From contig NC_079474.1 of NCBI RefSeq assembly GCF_026230105.1, positions 32,936,294 through 33,000,293 on the forward strand: 64,000 nucleotides of DNA. The letters run 5' to 3'. The notes under the pieces are model-generated. The model was not told where the DNA came from. It saw only the letters and a program-made list of their open reading frames with translations, and made no database searches. This stretch comes from Diorhabda sublineata. Lineage: Eukaryota; Arthropoda; Insecta; Coleoptera; Chrysomelidae. The translations under genes and the position numbers were made by a program. Every line of letters begins with the position of its first letter. Position 1 is the first letter of the stretch. Of this stretch, positions 1-11,500 are shown piece after piece.

Positions 1-119
1 GATTAAAAGTAATCTCGCAATAAAACAAGATGTTCACATCAACAAATATCCAAAACTGATCAATTTCCTGAAGAAACAACAAAAAAACCAAAAACTTGTG
101 TTGTGTGGTTGTCTTTTAG

Positions 120-523
120 ATTTGTCTAATAATAGCTGTGGCAGATGGATTACGACGGGATGAATTAAGAAAATTAAAATTCAAATTTCTTTCTCAGCTA
201 TCATAACACCAAGTGTTCAACCCAACTTGTGGGAATTCCTACCTTTAATACGACACTATGTAATATCACAATATCCAGAAGATTATACAAGCGACTGTTT
301 TAGACGCACCTCAGCGTCCCTTTTAGCCGATACTGGCGCAGACCTTCAGATGTTGAAAAGGCATGGTGGGTGGGCTGCTTCCACCGTAGCGGAAGCTTAT
401 TTAGATGACTCAATAACAAACAAGATTGAAATTCCTAACAGAATACATTCTTCCACCACAAATACGAATCAAGCAACAAATTCTATCGAAGACACAAACA
501 CATTTACAGAGATTATTTCGTAG
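120..523 (+). pseudogene. Crypton-like tyrosine recombinase, C-terminal fragment, frameshifted
   Basis: Two frames together resemble the catalytic half of a tyrosine recombinase. From about 132 one frame reads IAVADGLRRDELRKLKF, like the box I arginine motif. From 227 another frame reads a block with CFRRTSASLLADTG, then LKRHGGW, then AEAYLDDS, which correspond to box II Arg, the His/Trp position and the catalytic Tyr. The histidine normally three residues before the box II Arg appears to be Asp (SDCFRRT). The frame changes between about 190 and 230, and the N-terminal half is absent at the window edge, so this is a broken copy. In insects this arrangement is known from Crypton DNA transposons and domesticated relatives; the assignment rests on motifs only. 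Confidence 0.6.
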
Positions 524-940
524 CAATCTTTTTTTAAAATTTCAGTATATATTATATAATCATAAAATTCTTCAACGGCTATTTTTATGTTTTCTTCTTC
601 TTTTTTGTATTGTAATAAATACGTTTATCTTTACGTAAGGAATTAGGTTTCTTTCCACAAAACGAAAATCCTCTTCAGATAAAATCAATTGATGTTTTTT
701 TAGTTTTAATAATCTTTGTACTACTATATTAAAAAAATTGATGATTTCCATTCCGAGTCCGTTCAGGCGTTCTACCCAACCGATTTGCTTAATTTTTTTT
801 TTCAATGAAAGGTATTGATGCACAGATCAGCCATCAACCATCGGATTTCATCTAATTTTCACCATTCTCAAGTTATACTCAAATGCGATTTCCCCCTGTA
901 CATTACTTATGGGAGTTTTTCACATACACACGTTCTATCC

Positions 941-2430
941 TCAATATCTCAGGTTCTATTCAAGATAGAGACTTCGTTTTGATTTAAGAACACTCGCTGA
1001 AACACCTTCTTTCTTTTGAGTTTTTGAACACTTGAATCGGTTGAGTTGGAGAGGAGCTAGGTGCGGACATTCAATGTGGAGTTATGGATTTTTGTAGATT
1101 TTTGGCAATTTTTCTACAATCAAAGATCTATATCTCAGGTTCTAATATAGCTACAGAGTTCGTTTTGGTTTAAGAACACCTGCTGAAACACCTTCTTTCT
1201 TTTGAGTTTTTGAACACTTGAATCGGTTGAGTTGTAGAGGAGCTAGGTGCGGACATTCAATGTGGAGTTATGGATTTTTGGCAATTTTTCTACATTCAAA
1301 GATCTATATCTCAGGTTCTAATATAGCTACAGAGTTCGTTTTGGTTTAAGAACACTCGCTGAAACACCTTCTTTCTTTTGAGTTTTTGAACACTTGAATC
1401 GGTTGAGATGGAGAGGAGCTAGGTGCGGACATTCAATGTGGAGTTATGGATTTTTGTAGATTTTTGGCAATTTTTCTACATTCAAAGATCTATATCTCAG
1501 GTTCTAATATAGCTACAGAGTTCGTTTTGGTTTAAGAACACTCGCTGAAACACCTTCTTTCTTTTGAGTTTTTGAACACTTGAATCGGTTGAGTTGGAGA
1601 GGAGCTAGGCGCGGACATTCAATGTGGAGTTATGTATATTTGTAGGTTTTTGGCAATTTTTCTACATTCAAAGATCTATATCTCAGGTTCTAATATAGCT
1701 ACAGAGTTCGTTTTGATTTAAGAACACTCGCTAAAACACCTTCTTTCTTTTGAGTTTTTGAACACTTGAATCGGTTGAGTTGGAGAGGAGCTAGGTGCGG
1801 ACATTCAATGTGGAGTTATGGATTTTTGGCAATTTTTCTACATTCAAAGATCTATATCTCAGGTTCTAATATAGCTACAGAGTTCGTTTTGGTTTAAGAA
1901 CACTCGCTGAAACACCTTCTTTCTTTTGAGTTTTTGAACACTTGAATCGGTTGAGTTGGAGAGGAGCTAGGTGCGGACATTCAATGTGGAGTTATGGATT
2001 TTTGTAGATTTTTGGCAATTTTTCTACATTCAAAGATCTATATCTCAGGTTCTAATATAGCTACAGAGTTCGTTTTGGTTTAAGAACACCTGCTGAAACA
2101 CCTTCTTTCTTTTGAGTTTTTGAACACTTGAATCGGTTGAGTTGGAGAGGAGCTAGGTGCGGACATTCAATGTGGAGTTATGGATTTTTGTAGATTTTTG
2201 GCAATTTTTCTACATTCAAAGATCTATATCTCAGGTTCTAATATAGCTAGAGTTCGTTTTGGTTCAAGAACTCTCGCTGTAACACCTTCTTTCGTTTGAG
2301 TTTTTGAACACTTGAATCGGTTGAGTTGGAGAGGAGCAAGGTGCGGACATTCAATGTGGAGTTATGGATTTTTGTAGGTTTTTGGCAATTTTTCTACATT
2401 CAAAGATCTAATATAGCTACAGAGTTCGTT
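941..2430. repeat. Satellite array, 8 units of 176/186 bp
   Basis: The motif GTGCGGACATTCAATGTGG recurs at 1061, 1247, 1423, 1609 (one mismatch), 1795, 1971, 2157 and 2341. Spacings are 186, 176, 186, 186, 176, 186 and 184 bp. The short units lack a 10-bp piece next to TGGATTTTTG. Units are nearly identical internally, while the first (from about 941) and last are more diverged. No coding potential was seen. The array stops about 70 bp before a Helitron-like 3' end. Confidence 0.95.
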
Positions 2431-2464
2431 CTTTTCTATTATAATGATTTCTGATACTTATTTA

Positions 2465-2502
2465 ATGGATTCGATGCAAGCGAAGCCGCGGGTAAAAGCT
2501 AG
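2465..2502 (+). mobile_element. Helitron-like 3' terminus (CTAG end)
   Basis: The sequence GCGAAGCCGCGGGTAAAAGC is followed by CTAG at 2499-2502 and then T. A GC-rich segment just upstream of CTRR and insertion before T are the hallmarks of Helitron 3' ends. A 5' TC end was not found, so the element's extent is unknown; the 941-2430 satellite may be its interior. A stable hairpin is not obvious by eye. Confidence 0.5.
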
Positions 2503-3160
2503 TTTGTTGTAAAAACTCTTCAATATATTGTTTAAATAAATAAATCTATCTTCTTTAGTAGTATTATTATAATATATAATAAACAATCCTTTATAAATGA
2601 TGTTTTTTATGAAATCATCTTCTTTTTTATGTTTAATTACCATTAAATCTATACCTCTTGTAAGTATAGCGTTATCTATGTTGTCAAATTTTCTAAATTT
2701 CTTCCATATTATTGTGTTTTCTTGACTGGTAATGTTTTTGTTTTCAATTTATCGTTACCTAATTCTTCTAATATAATATCTAAAATTACCTCAATACGAT
2801 ATGGCAACATGGTAAACAATAATATTGGAACTTCATACACGTTATTTATAAGGAATTTTTGCATCAACATCTAGTAGATATATACATATTCCATCTGCAT
2901 CCAATCCAATAAATACTAATAATTGTCCTGGAGGTACAATCAACATTATTTTTGCAAATAATTAATAAATTAATATTGACATTGCAAATATCATTAAGTA
3001 CATTATATCGTTCAATACATAAAATGTTTATGATTCTCTATTATTTATTTTCTTTCCTCAGTGTAATTGAAAAAGTTTCGGATCTTATGCGTCGTGTAAA
3101 AAATGTTGTGTACGCCGCGGCTGAAATACTACTTTGTTGGACTCGTTCAACAAAGTAGCA
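2503..3160. other. No gene recognised; AT-rich, possibly decayed transposon sequence
   Basis: There are only short ORFs. On the minus strand around 2800-2960 a short stretch reads PPGQLLVFIGLDADGI before stops, which looks like decayed coding sequence, but I do not recognise the family. Confidence 0.3.
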
Positions 3161-3189
3161 TACAAATAACTATTTCCGATAAATTTTTC

Positions 3190-3560
3190 AGTTTCGTCAT
3201 CACTTTAGACACCTTCTGCTACATCGTCTATTTCTGTGTCTAATCTGTGCTTAATTAGAGAGAGTATCTAATTGAAGATTTCCTCTGGGTCTTGAGAGAG
3301 GGAAAGCTCATTCTCTTGCACCGATGTTGTAGCAATAAAAATCCAGCTTTCTTGAAGCAATTCTTAATCGTGGCTTTATTTCGAGCGGAATTGATCCAGA
3401 GAACAGTATTCAAAGCATTTAATAGAGCAGCTGTTGACGATGCCAACGTATGCCCAGAGGTTCGTGCTTTCATGATAACCCATTCCAGAAATTGAGCTCT
3501 TTGAAGGACTGAATAATGCCTTGGTTCCAACGTTGGGGTTTATATGTGTTTGGAGGCAAA
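3190..3560 (-). pseudogene. Tigger/pogo-type DDE transposase relic
   Basis: Read on the minus strand, a segment near 3540-3500 gives LPPNTY, then NQGIIQSFK in a shifted frame. This matches the usual 'LPPNTTxxLQPLDQGIIxSFK' of Tigger/pogo/jerky-type DDE proteins. It continues to ALNTVLWINSARNKATIKNC and FKKAGF, the conserved 'W..I...TI.NCF.KAGF' block downstream of the last catalytic Asp. An acidic stretch (DTEIDDVAEG) follows near 3235. Stops and frameshifts interrupt it. Only the C-terminal third remains. Confidence 0.65.
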
Positions 3561-3879
3561 AATTTCAACTTTATATTTGTAATCTTAGATAAGCGGAGTG
3601 CATGATAAAGAAATTTCTAGAAACCAGTTGAAGAACAAACTAGAAAAGATCAGATTCAAGAAAACATCAGAACAGAATAACAGAAATGTGTAACTTGTAG
3701 ACGGGTTTCAGTTTTATTGAGTTTCTTCGGTATAAGGTAAATACTCCCTCGTCCAAAATCGAATCTGTAGAGGCTATGAGTGTTGCTTAAAAAGTTACCA
3801 ACCCCTACTTGAAAATATCAGCACGTATCAACATAAGTTAATGAACGAGTAGATACTGTGTACAGAGAGTAAAGTTTTC

Positions 3880-4345
3880 GGCAGCTCAAACGTGTTGAGC
3901 GTGTCAGGCGGCCAAAAACTCCATCAAATGATACTGTACGACTATAGGATTAAGGTTAGAGACTTAGAAGAGAGCTATCAGCTTGTCAAAAGAACACATT
4001 TGTTATATACGGACGCAGGCGTGAGCTATTCACGCGTTGGGTGTCGAATTTGATCATTTTGGACCAAAAGTGCGTTCGAACGGACATTTCTTAGATCTTA
4101 TTGACGTGGATCAAGCAAAATGAGGCAGATTTTTTGCCAAAAAAGTCAAAAACGGTTCCATCGACTTTTCTTTCCCGCCAGATCACACTCCGTTGGCCTT
4201 GCAATTCGAATTACTTCACCAGTTATCGTGTTTTCCAGAACTAACCCACAGCGACTTTTATCTATTTTTTATTTCGTAACTTCAAAGTTTCACTAGCAGA
4301 AGAGGGATTTTCAGGTTAGAGTATCTCTAACATTCTGAATGATAG
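3880..4345 (+). pseudogene. mariner (DD34D-type) transposase relic
   Basis: Fragments appear in shifting frames. Near 4030-4130 they read TRWVSNLIILDQKCVRTDIS then NEADFLPK, matching the linker of mariner transposases ('ARWVP..LT..QK..R'). Near 4245-4310 they read THSDFYLFF then NFKVSLAEEGFS, matching the 'SPDLAPSDFYLFP..K..L' end. The stretch with the first two catalytic Asp residues is deleted. Multiple stops make it non-functional. Confidence 0.6.
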
Positions 4346-4479
4346 GGTGAGATGCTTAAAGGGATATAAAATTAAAAATTAAAAAAATAATAAATACTAA
4401 TAAAGAATTTAACAGAAAATTCCGAATTTAATACTTGTAATTTGTTATTTACGCTTTCTAAGTAAACAAGAAATTTCCT

Positions 4480-4880
4480 TGTTTGGTTAGATGTACCCTT
4501 CGTTATTTTCTTTGTTCTATTTCCTCTGAGAATTACAAACAATTCCTTTCTGACGATGACGTCATGTCCGGGTCGACGTTACGTGGGTATAAAATTTTTC
4601 TATTTTTAATAAAGTCCAGGTGGAATCGGTACAAGCACTCTGACATAGAGGAAGACAGGATAGGGGAGAGAGGGCACTGGACGAGTATATCGTGCACGTG
4701 GTATGAGGGTAGGCGACACACCCCACGAAAACTAATAAAATATGGGAAATTTAGGAACAAGGCGAAACATTAGTACTAACCATTAACAGGTAATGTAATT
4801 ACAAGGGATTCTCAAAAAGTTTTATTAAAAACAAAGTAAAATAATACAAAAAAAACTTGAATTAATGTCCTTCAAAGTAC
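4480..4880. other. No gene recognised
   Basis: Overlapping short ORFs exist on both strands (for example 4483-4773 +). They have no recognisable motif and mirror each other, so I do not call a gene. Confidence 0.4.
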
Positions 4881-5250
4881 TCACATTAGAAGGCTTGTTT
4901 GTATGTTTGTTAAAAGTAAATTTTCCATTTTCGAAAAGCCGTATGTTGCTAAATGTGGCGAGTAAGGAGAGTGTGGACAGCAGGAGGCTTCTAAAAACTA
5001 GCGTTGCCCTCTTTTGTTGAAAATTTTTCTTTTACACTTTTACACTTTTTGTATAAGCAGATGTATATTTACCAAAGAATTTCGATTCCGGAGTTCATAT
5101 TTTAGAAAATCCTACCTGCCTCTGTATTTGTGTTGAAAGTACATTTTACATTTTCGGAAAGATCTTGTCACATTGTGCTAAATCTGTCGAATAAGGCGGG
5201 TGTGAACATCAGAAAGGATCTAAAAACTAGCGAATCAAAGCTTGGGGCCG
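4880..5250 (-). pseudogene. Two direct copies of a mariner/Tc1-like transposase 3' fragment
   Basis: The segments 4901-5000 and 5131-5240 resemble each other as direct repeats about 225 bp apart. Each contains an equivalent of GCTAAATGTGGCGAGTAAGG. On the minus strand they align loosely to the 'HPPYSPDLAPCDFFLFPK.K..L' block of mariner-type transposases, with frameshifts. Each is a short decayed piece, so the family is tentative. Confidence 0.45.
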
Positions 5251-5499
5251 TTGGACCTCTTTTCCGCTTTTTTTTGCTCACAATTGTTCCGTAAATTCAA
5301 ACTCAAAACATGTCATACGACTGCTATTTGAGTTATTTATTCAAAAATAAGTTCGTGTCGCCATCTTCCCATTAGAGCAAAGTGGAACGGTCAATTTTGA
5401 ATGATACATCAGAATTTGTTTGCCGGAATTATTCGGAAACATCTTCTTCTTCTTCTTCTACAAGTACCATACACTTTGCAGCGTGTAGGTGTTCTCTTG

Positions 5500-5690
5500 T
5501 TCAAAACGTCCAATCTATTATCTGAAGACAAACCTCTTCTACACGACGAAAAATTGTTGCCGTACCCTGAATTCGACACCAGTCTCTTATATTCCGTAGC
5601 CAGGAATGTAGTTTACGCCCTGGTCCTCTCCTTCCGTCGATCTTTCCCGTATGGGCTTGAGAGTTGAATATCTCGTTCCTCACAGGACAG
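5500..5690 (-). pseudogene. Non-LTR retrotransposon (endonuclease-RT) C-terminal fragment
   Basis: The minus-strand frame reads GKIDGRRGPGRKLHSWLRNI then RDW. This is the characteristic tail 'GKIEGRRGxGRKxxSWLxNIRxW' at the C-terminus of many insect endonuclease-reverse transcriptase LINE proteins. Nothing of the RT core remains upstream on this strand; a mariner relic lies there instead. Confidence 0.65.
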
Positions 5691-6000
5691 TTGTTTAATA
5701 AAGATCAGGGAAACTAATAGGGGAAGATGAATCATTCTTCACCACGACAATGCGAGCTGTCACATATTAATTCAAACAAAAACGTTTTTGAACAGTCTAA
5801 AACATCGAATTGATGTGGCATCCGCCGTACAGTCCTTGTTTAGCACTCAATGATTTCTTCTTTTTCCCGCAGATCAAAAATAAAGCGCGTGAAAATGTGT
5901 ATTGATCTTAATGGAGAATAATGCCCCTGCGATTGATTCAGCATTACGTATTTATGTTCTTTTTCATTTATACTATTATCGAATGTTTACTACATGTCTA
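5690..6000 (+). pseudogene. mariner transposase relic (second Asp region to C-terminus)
   Basis: The + strand reads LHHDNASCHILIQTKTFLNS, the 'HDNA..H' block around the second catalytic Asp of mariner transposases. Frameshifted remnants of 'HPPYSPDLAPNDFFLFP.IKNK' follow to about 5890. Stops and an indel remove the last Asp. It directly abuts the LINE fragment at 5500-5690 on the other strand. Confidence 0.6.
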
Positions 6001-6396
6001 TATTTCTGATTATTAATTAATTCGCCATTTGGACAAAAAAATATTTAATAATCCCCCATACTATAAAACCAAGTTTGTTTACAACTGAACGAATAAGGGT
6101 CAGGTGTTTGTACGGGTTAAATAGAAAAAGGGAATTGAAGAAAAAGATATGAATGCAGCCCAATTGCAGACAAATAAAAGTTTTAATAATAAGAAATTAA
6201 ATCTTATAATCGATAATAATTTATTACGTTTTTTTTATGTTTTTCCCTTTTTCTATACACGAAATGATAAAAATAAAGTTGAATTGTATACGAGAAGCAA
6301 TTTTATTTGTTTAACCCATTATTCAATGCCCAAATCTTTTATTTACATCAAATACTTTTGAAATTATTTTTATCAATAAAAAAAGTTATTAATCCA

Positions 6397-6415
6397 TATA
6401 TATATATATATATAT
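6397..6415. repeat. (TA)n microsatellite
   Basis: About nine TA dinucleotides in a row. Confidence 0.9.
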
Positions 6416-7034
6416 TCATAGTTGTATATTTTATAGTTAAAAAAACATTTCGGGTGGGGTGAAACATTGCATTTCTTACATAAATAAATTATTATTTGTT
6501 ATATGTCGATTCCCTTTTCACGATTAATTGGTCGATCAAATCGATTCCTCCCATGTGAACTAGAGTCATTTGAATCGAGATTCGATACCGATTAGCGGAT
6601 TTTGGGGCACTAGAAAACAATTTTAACAAAACAGTAACGATATTATTGTCATTTCATCAGCATCAACAGCGACCACAAGAGTACACTCGAGTAGTTCGAG
6701 TGGTGCCTTTCGTGTAGAGATACCACTGGTTATTTGTCATGATATGAGAATTTAATCCTTTAGTTGTTTTATACGTTTTGTTTGTTTGATAGCATCACCT
6801 GTACTCGGAATTTGTTGTTCTACTGTTTTAATTTGTGTTTCGGCTAGTTCATACGTCTACAGCATCCTTCAAGGTTAGTTGATTCTTGTTCTATAATTTT
6901 TCACGCAAATTTTTTTACTATCCTACTGACTGCGCCATGATGTTATAAAACAATTTTCATATTCAACCTTTATTGCATTCGAGTTTAGAATTGTCTCTTG
7001 ATGTTGTTAAGGAGACCAAGAAACAGATCAATCT

Positions 7035-7745
7035 TATGGTTAGGTTGAGTTTACTTCAGCTTCGAATAGGTTAGGTTTACTTTAGCTTCGCTTCGATTAC
7101 GATTTGGATTAGGTTAGGTTTACTTTAGCGTCGAGTCGATTAGATTGACGTTGGTTTTGATTAAGTTAGGTTTACTTTAACTTCGATTCGTTTATGAGTA
7201 ATTATTCGGTTATATTTACTTTAGCTTCGATTAGGTTAGGTTTACTTCAGCTTCGAATAGGTTAGGTTTACTTTAGCTTCGTTTCGATTACGATTTGGAT
7301 TAGGTTAGCATCGAGTCGATTAGGTTGTCGTTGGTTTTGATTAAGTTAGGTTTACTTTAACTTCGATTCGTTTATGAGTAATTATTCGGTTGTTGTTTAT
7401 TTTAGCTTCGATTAGGTTAGGTTTACTTTAGCTTCGTTTCGATTAGTTTTTGTTGGCTTTTGGTTAGGTTAGGTTTACTTTAGCTTCGTTTCTATTAGGT
7501 TTTGTTGATTTTTGGTTAGGTTAGGTTTACTTTAGTATCGATTAGGTTAGGTTTAGTTCAGCTTCGATTAGGTTAGGTTTACTTTAGTTTCGATTCGATT
7601 AGTTTTTGTTGGTTTTTGGTTGGGAGGTTTACTTTAGTTTCGATTATATTAGGTTGACGTTAGCTTCAATTCGTTTATGTTTAATTATTCGGTTAGGTTT
7701 ACCCTAGCTTCGATTAGGTTAGGTTTACATCAGTTTTGATTGATT
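7035..7745. repeat. Degenerate minisatellite built on GATTAGGTTAGGTTTACTTT
   Basis: The unit is roughly 25-30 bp (GATTAGGTTAGGTTTACTTT followed by AGCTTC). It recurs many times with indels, and a longer unit also repeats (compare 7060-7230 with 7250-7400). Most units contain TTAGGTTAGG, two tandem copies of the arthropod telomere repeat, but they are separated by other sequence, so this is not telomeric DNA as such. It lies upstream of the first Efa6 exon found. Confidence 0.85.
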
Positions 7746-8009
7746 GACCTGTGTAGATTGATGGTTTTTTTTTAGATAAGTATGCGCAGTTTGTTTAAAC
7801 GAGGAGTCAAACGACAGATACGAAAACTTAAGAAGTTTATATACTCAGTCATGGATTTATTTACTTGTTCTCGTATCCTTAACTGTCGGTGACATGTGCT
7901 GTTTAAAACAAATTTCATTGAAAATCGAGGTAAATTTTAAATTTTTCTTTTGCGACTAGTCTATTTTCCGTATTTGTGAGATGCGGTCGTTTTGCTGATG
8001 CAGTAGTTC

Positions 8010-8300
8010 AAATGTAACGTAAAAGGGGCGAAGTGAAACATCTCGTTCTGACGTTCAACTTGGCTGTGCACCCGACAACCAACCAGTGTTCGTATCGATG
8101 ACTCACGGACCCAGAGTTAGCAGTTTGGATCAATGAATCTAGCGATCAGCCTTTGAGTGCTTCTACAGTGAAAAGGAGACTGAGAGAAGCTGGACTTTTT
8201 GGAACGGTAGAGTGGGAGAGAGTTTTTTATGTAGTGATGAGTCAAAGTTTGAGGTTTTTGGTAGAAACGGTCATAATTTGGGGGGGTTTTGAAGAAAGAA
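8010..8300 (+). pseudogene. Tc1-like transposase relic
   Basis: One frame reads PLSASTVKRRLREAGLFG, the second helix-turn-helix of Tc1 transposases. A shifted frame then gives EWERVF and SDESKFEVFGR, the 'W..V..SDES.F..F' block with the first catalytic Asp. The rest is missing or scrambled. It lies just upstream of the first recognised Efa6 exon, presumably in an intron. Confidence 0.7.
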
Positions 8301-8534
8301 GGCTATAAAAAAATATTAAAGGAAGATGTAGTACGTTCTACCCAGCGCCTGATCAGTAGAAAATTTATATTGCTTGCTTGACAACGGTCCTAAGCAATAA
8401 ACGAAGCTGCGCAAAGTTAAAAAAGTCAATGAAATCCTCTTCGTCTTTTTTTGAGCAGGTTCGCCTTCTACAATCCGCTCTTAAAGGTCGAAAATTGAGT
8501 GTTTTAGTAAAAATTATTGTTTTTCTTGTTACAG

Positions 8535-11500
8535 GTAGAAGTTGGAGATGTAATTTTAAAAGTTAACGAAACCGATGTGATACGATTTAGTACGAAAGAA
8601 GGTAAATTGCATGAAGTCAATAAATTCTAAGCAACTTTTCTATATGAAATTTTAAACACGCTACCGAATTAATTAATTTAATTTTTATATTTCCCGTTTA
8701 GTTCTCAAATGTCTGCGACTATCTTCAGACCCAGTTACGTTGAAAATTAAACGAGGTAATAATGTCTTATTTCCCATCTTTCATAATTCTTTCATACACA
8801 TTTTATTATTTCTAGATCCAAAAATCAAAGCGACGGTCCACAAACATCTTTGCGATATAGAAAAAACCTCTAAACTACCCGCTGTTCACACTACTAACAT
8901 AACCTCACTTTCTAATTCTAAGAAACCAGAACCGGCAGTTCATAAGGTAATGTTATCAATATTTATTTATAAGAATAACAAATACTTAGTTTTATATCGA
9001 CATATTGATAGAAAAAGTTCAATATATTATCGTAAATTAAATATTTCGTTGCTATGGATTGGTTGGTGTTGTTGACTTGAGTTATAATAAACAAAATACA
9101 CTAAAACTTTTTCTATTCTCAAAATTGATGCGAAAGTCCAAACTATCATCATTAGATTACTATAAAACAAGTCTTATAAAAGGTGCGGCTGGTAAATAAC
9201 GAAACTGAGTAACTTTCAATGTGAATATCTCACGCAGTACGCTTGCAGCTTTTCTCACAGCTTCAACTGACCCCAATTTTATTCACTTCAATGTAGGTTT
9301 CACCTTAGGAAACAGATAGAAATCGTACGAAACAAAATCAGCGAATTAAGGCGGATGGTAGTACAACGATCTAAAAAATGAAGTCGATATGAACCTTCGG
9401 ACCACGTCATCTGTGAGTGCCCTGCACGGTTTAAACACTTGGACAAGCCTCATAGCTTGAATCATGACATCAAAGGGTTCAAGTCAAAGCGCCTGATCGG
9501 CTTCTCAAACGACATCTGAAATCGACACTCTTCTTATTAATGAAATTTGAAAACGAAAATTGGTACATTTGAACTACTTTATGTTGTATGGGAGTTTCTG
9601 TTGACGCTGAACAGCGTTTTTGCATTAAAACTAAAATATAATAACGACCGAGGCCTTTGAAGAGAATTCCTGTTAGTTGTGTTAGAGATCGAGGAGATTT
9701 TGTTGTAGAAGAAAAGCAATAAATGCTGATAAATGCTTATTATATAGACCATTTGTACTGTTTGGGGGATTGAATGATTGCAAGTGAGAGTTTGAAGAGA
9801 ATTTTTCTTTTTGGTACATTTGAACTACTGTGATAAATCTGGCGATACCAATCAAATTACACAAAAAAATTTCATATTGATCTCAACAAACATTGGTGTA
9901 TCGGAACTACTTTATTTTGTCTTGATGATGAACAGCAATGAAACTGAAGAATGCCAGCGAAATAGGCAATCCATACTGTTTGACAAATGAAATAATTTAA
10001 AATTTGAAAAGAATTCTTCCTTTTTGAATGATCCAGAGCCAATACAAAATTCGTTTGTTCATATCGATCCCCTTTTTTCCTAAATTCGTTGTAGAATCCT
10101 AGTGAGTCAACTAGATTTGCTGCTGTTCCTGAGAAAATACTTTAGATCTTATGTAGTTTTGTTCAAGAGCTGTTCTTAAGTCAAAATTTTATAGAAATAT
10201 CTAAATTCTATATTATAGACACAAAATGCTTTGGTACGACATGGTTCAACAACAAATGGTAGTTGTGCGGAACAAGAACCTCTCCTTCATCAAGACCATC
10301 ACGAAGAAGATCAACTGCGACCGTTTGAGAGCGAACAAAACGAACGATTACAATGGCAACCATTGGCTGCATACACCAATGAATTCATTAACAAATCGAA
10401 GACACACGGGCAACCGAAATTCGAGGCATATATGATGACCGGTGAACATATTTTGAATATATCGAGAATGCCGCAGACTACAACCATTGTACCTAAGCAA
10501 CAGAAGAAGGTATTTAATCACCTACACATATTTACTTTCAATTCACTCCACTTAACAACGAAAGATTTCACGATTTCTTTTTTATTTTCTTATTTTTATT
10601 TTTTCATTCGTTGAGGTATTCGGACAATTTAATGATAAAAACGTTGCTCATTGGGGAAGCTCTTATCAGAACGAAGTACCGGCCTAAAATAAGCTAAGAA
10701 ACGCGCTCGTGGATAAATACACAGATAGATGTGAAGACATTCCACCATCCCCTATCATTCCGACAGGTCTTCATCGTATTTAGAGTCGTGGTTTCGCGAC
10801 CTTCCTCTCTCCTAAGTTGTAAGGGAGATTCGGGAGTAAACCCTTTCCATTTTTATTCTTCGGGAAGATAAATTCTAATCCGAGTGGTCCTTATCGTTTT
10901 TCACAACTGTCCCCGATGTATAACTCGGCACTTTCTTATGAAATACGGAGTTACCATGAGGTACCAGTCACACCGGGCACCAGGTATCTCACAGGTCATC
11001 GCTGTCGTATTCAGCGATATCTAAAACCTCCACGAAGTATATATTTAGTCAATTTAACAACGAATTTATACAGGGCTCAATGAAATGACGTATAAACCAG
11101 CCATCTCGGACACCAGGTACCTTATAGGTAATCGCCGTCGAGATATTCGTGATCAGCGATCTCGAAAACTCACAGGATATATATTTGGACAATTTCATAA
11201 CGAATTTTCAAAGAGGTTCTAGAAGACGAAGTAAATGTCGGACACCCTGGGGGCGAAATATTTTTAAAATATTTTCAAAAATCTCCCAAAATTTCAAAAT
11301 AATCCATATAAATGTATAGTTTAAGATATAACCTCATTTGGTTATTCCCTTCTCTTATTTTTATTCCGAAAATTGATTTCTATTTAAGGAAAAACTGTTG
11401 GTACAAATATTTTTTGAAAATCTTCATCATAACCTCACAAAATTCCAAAAGAATCCATCCAACTGTATGGTTTATGACGTTATCTTATTTGGTTATTGCC

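Noticed and set aside
7035..7745. True telomere or subtelomere
   Set aside because: TTAGG pairs are interrupted in each unit and the segment sits next to a conserved gene, so it is an interstitial minisatellite.
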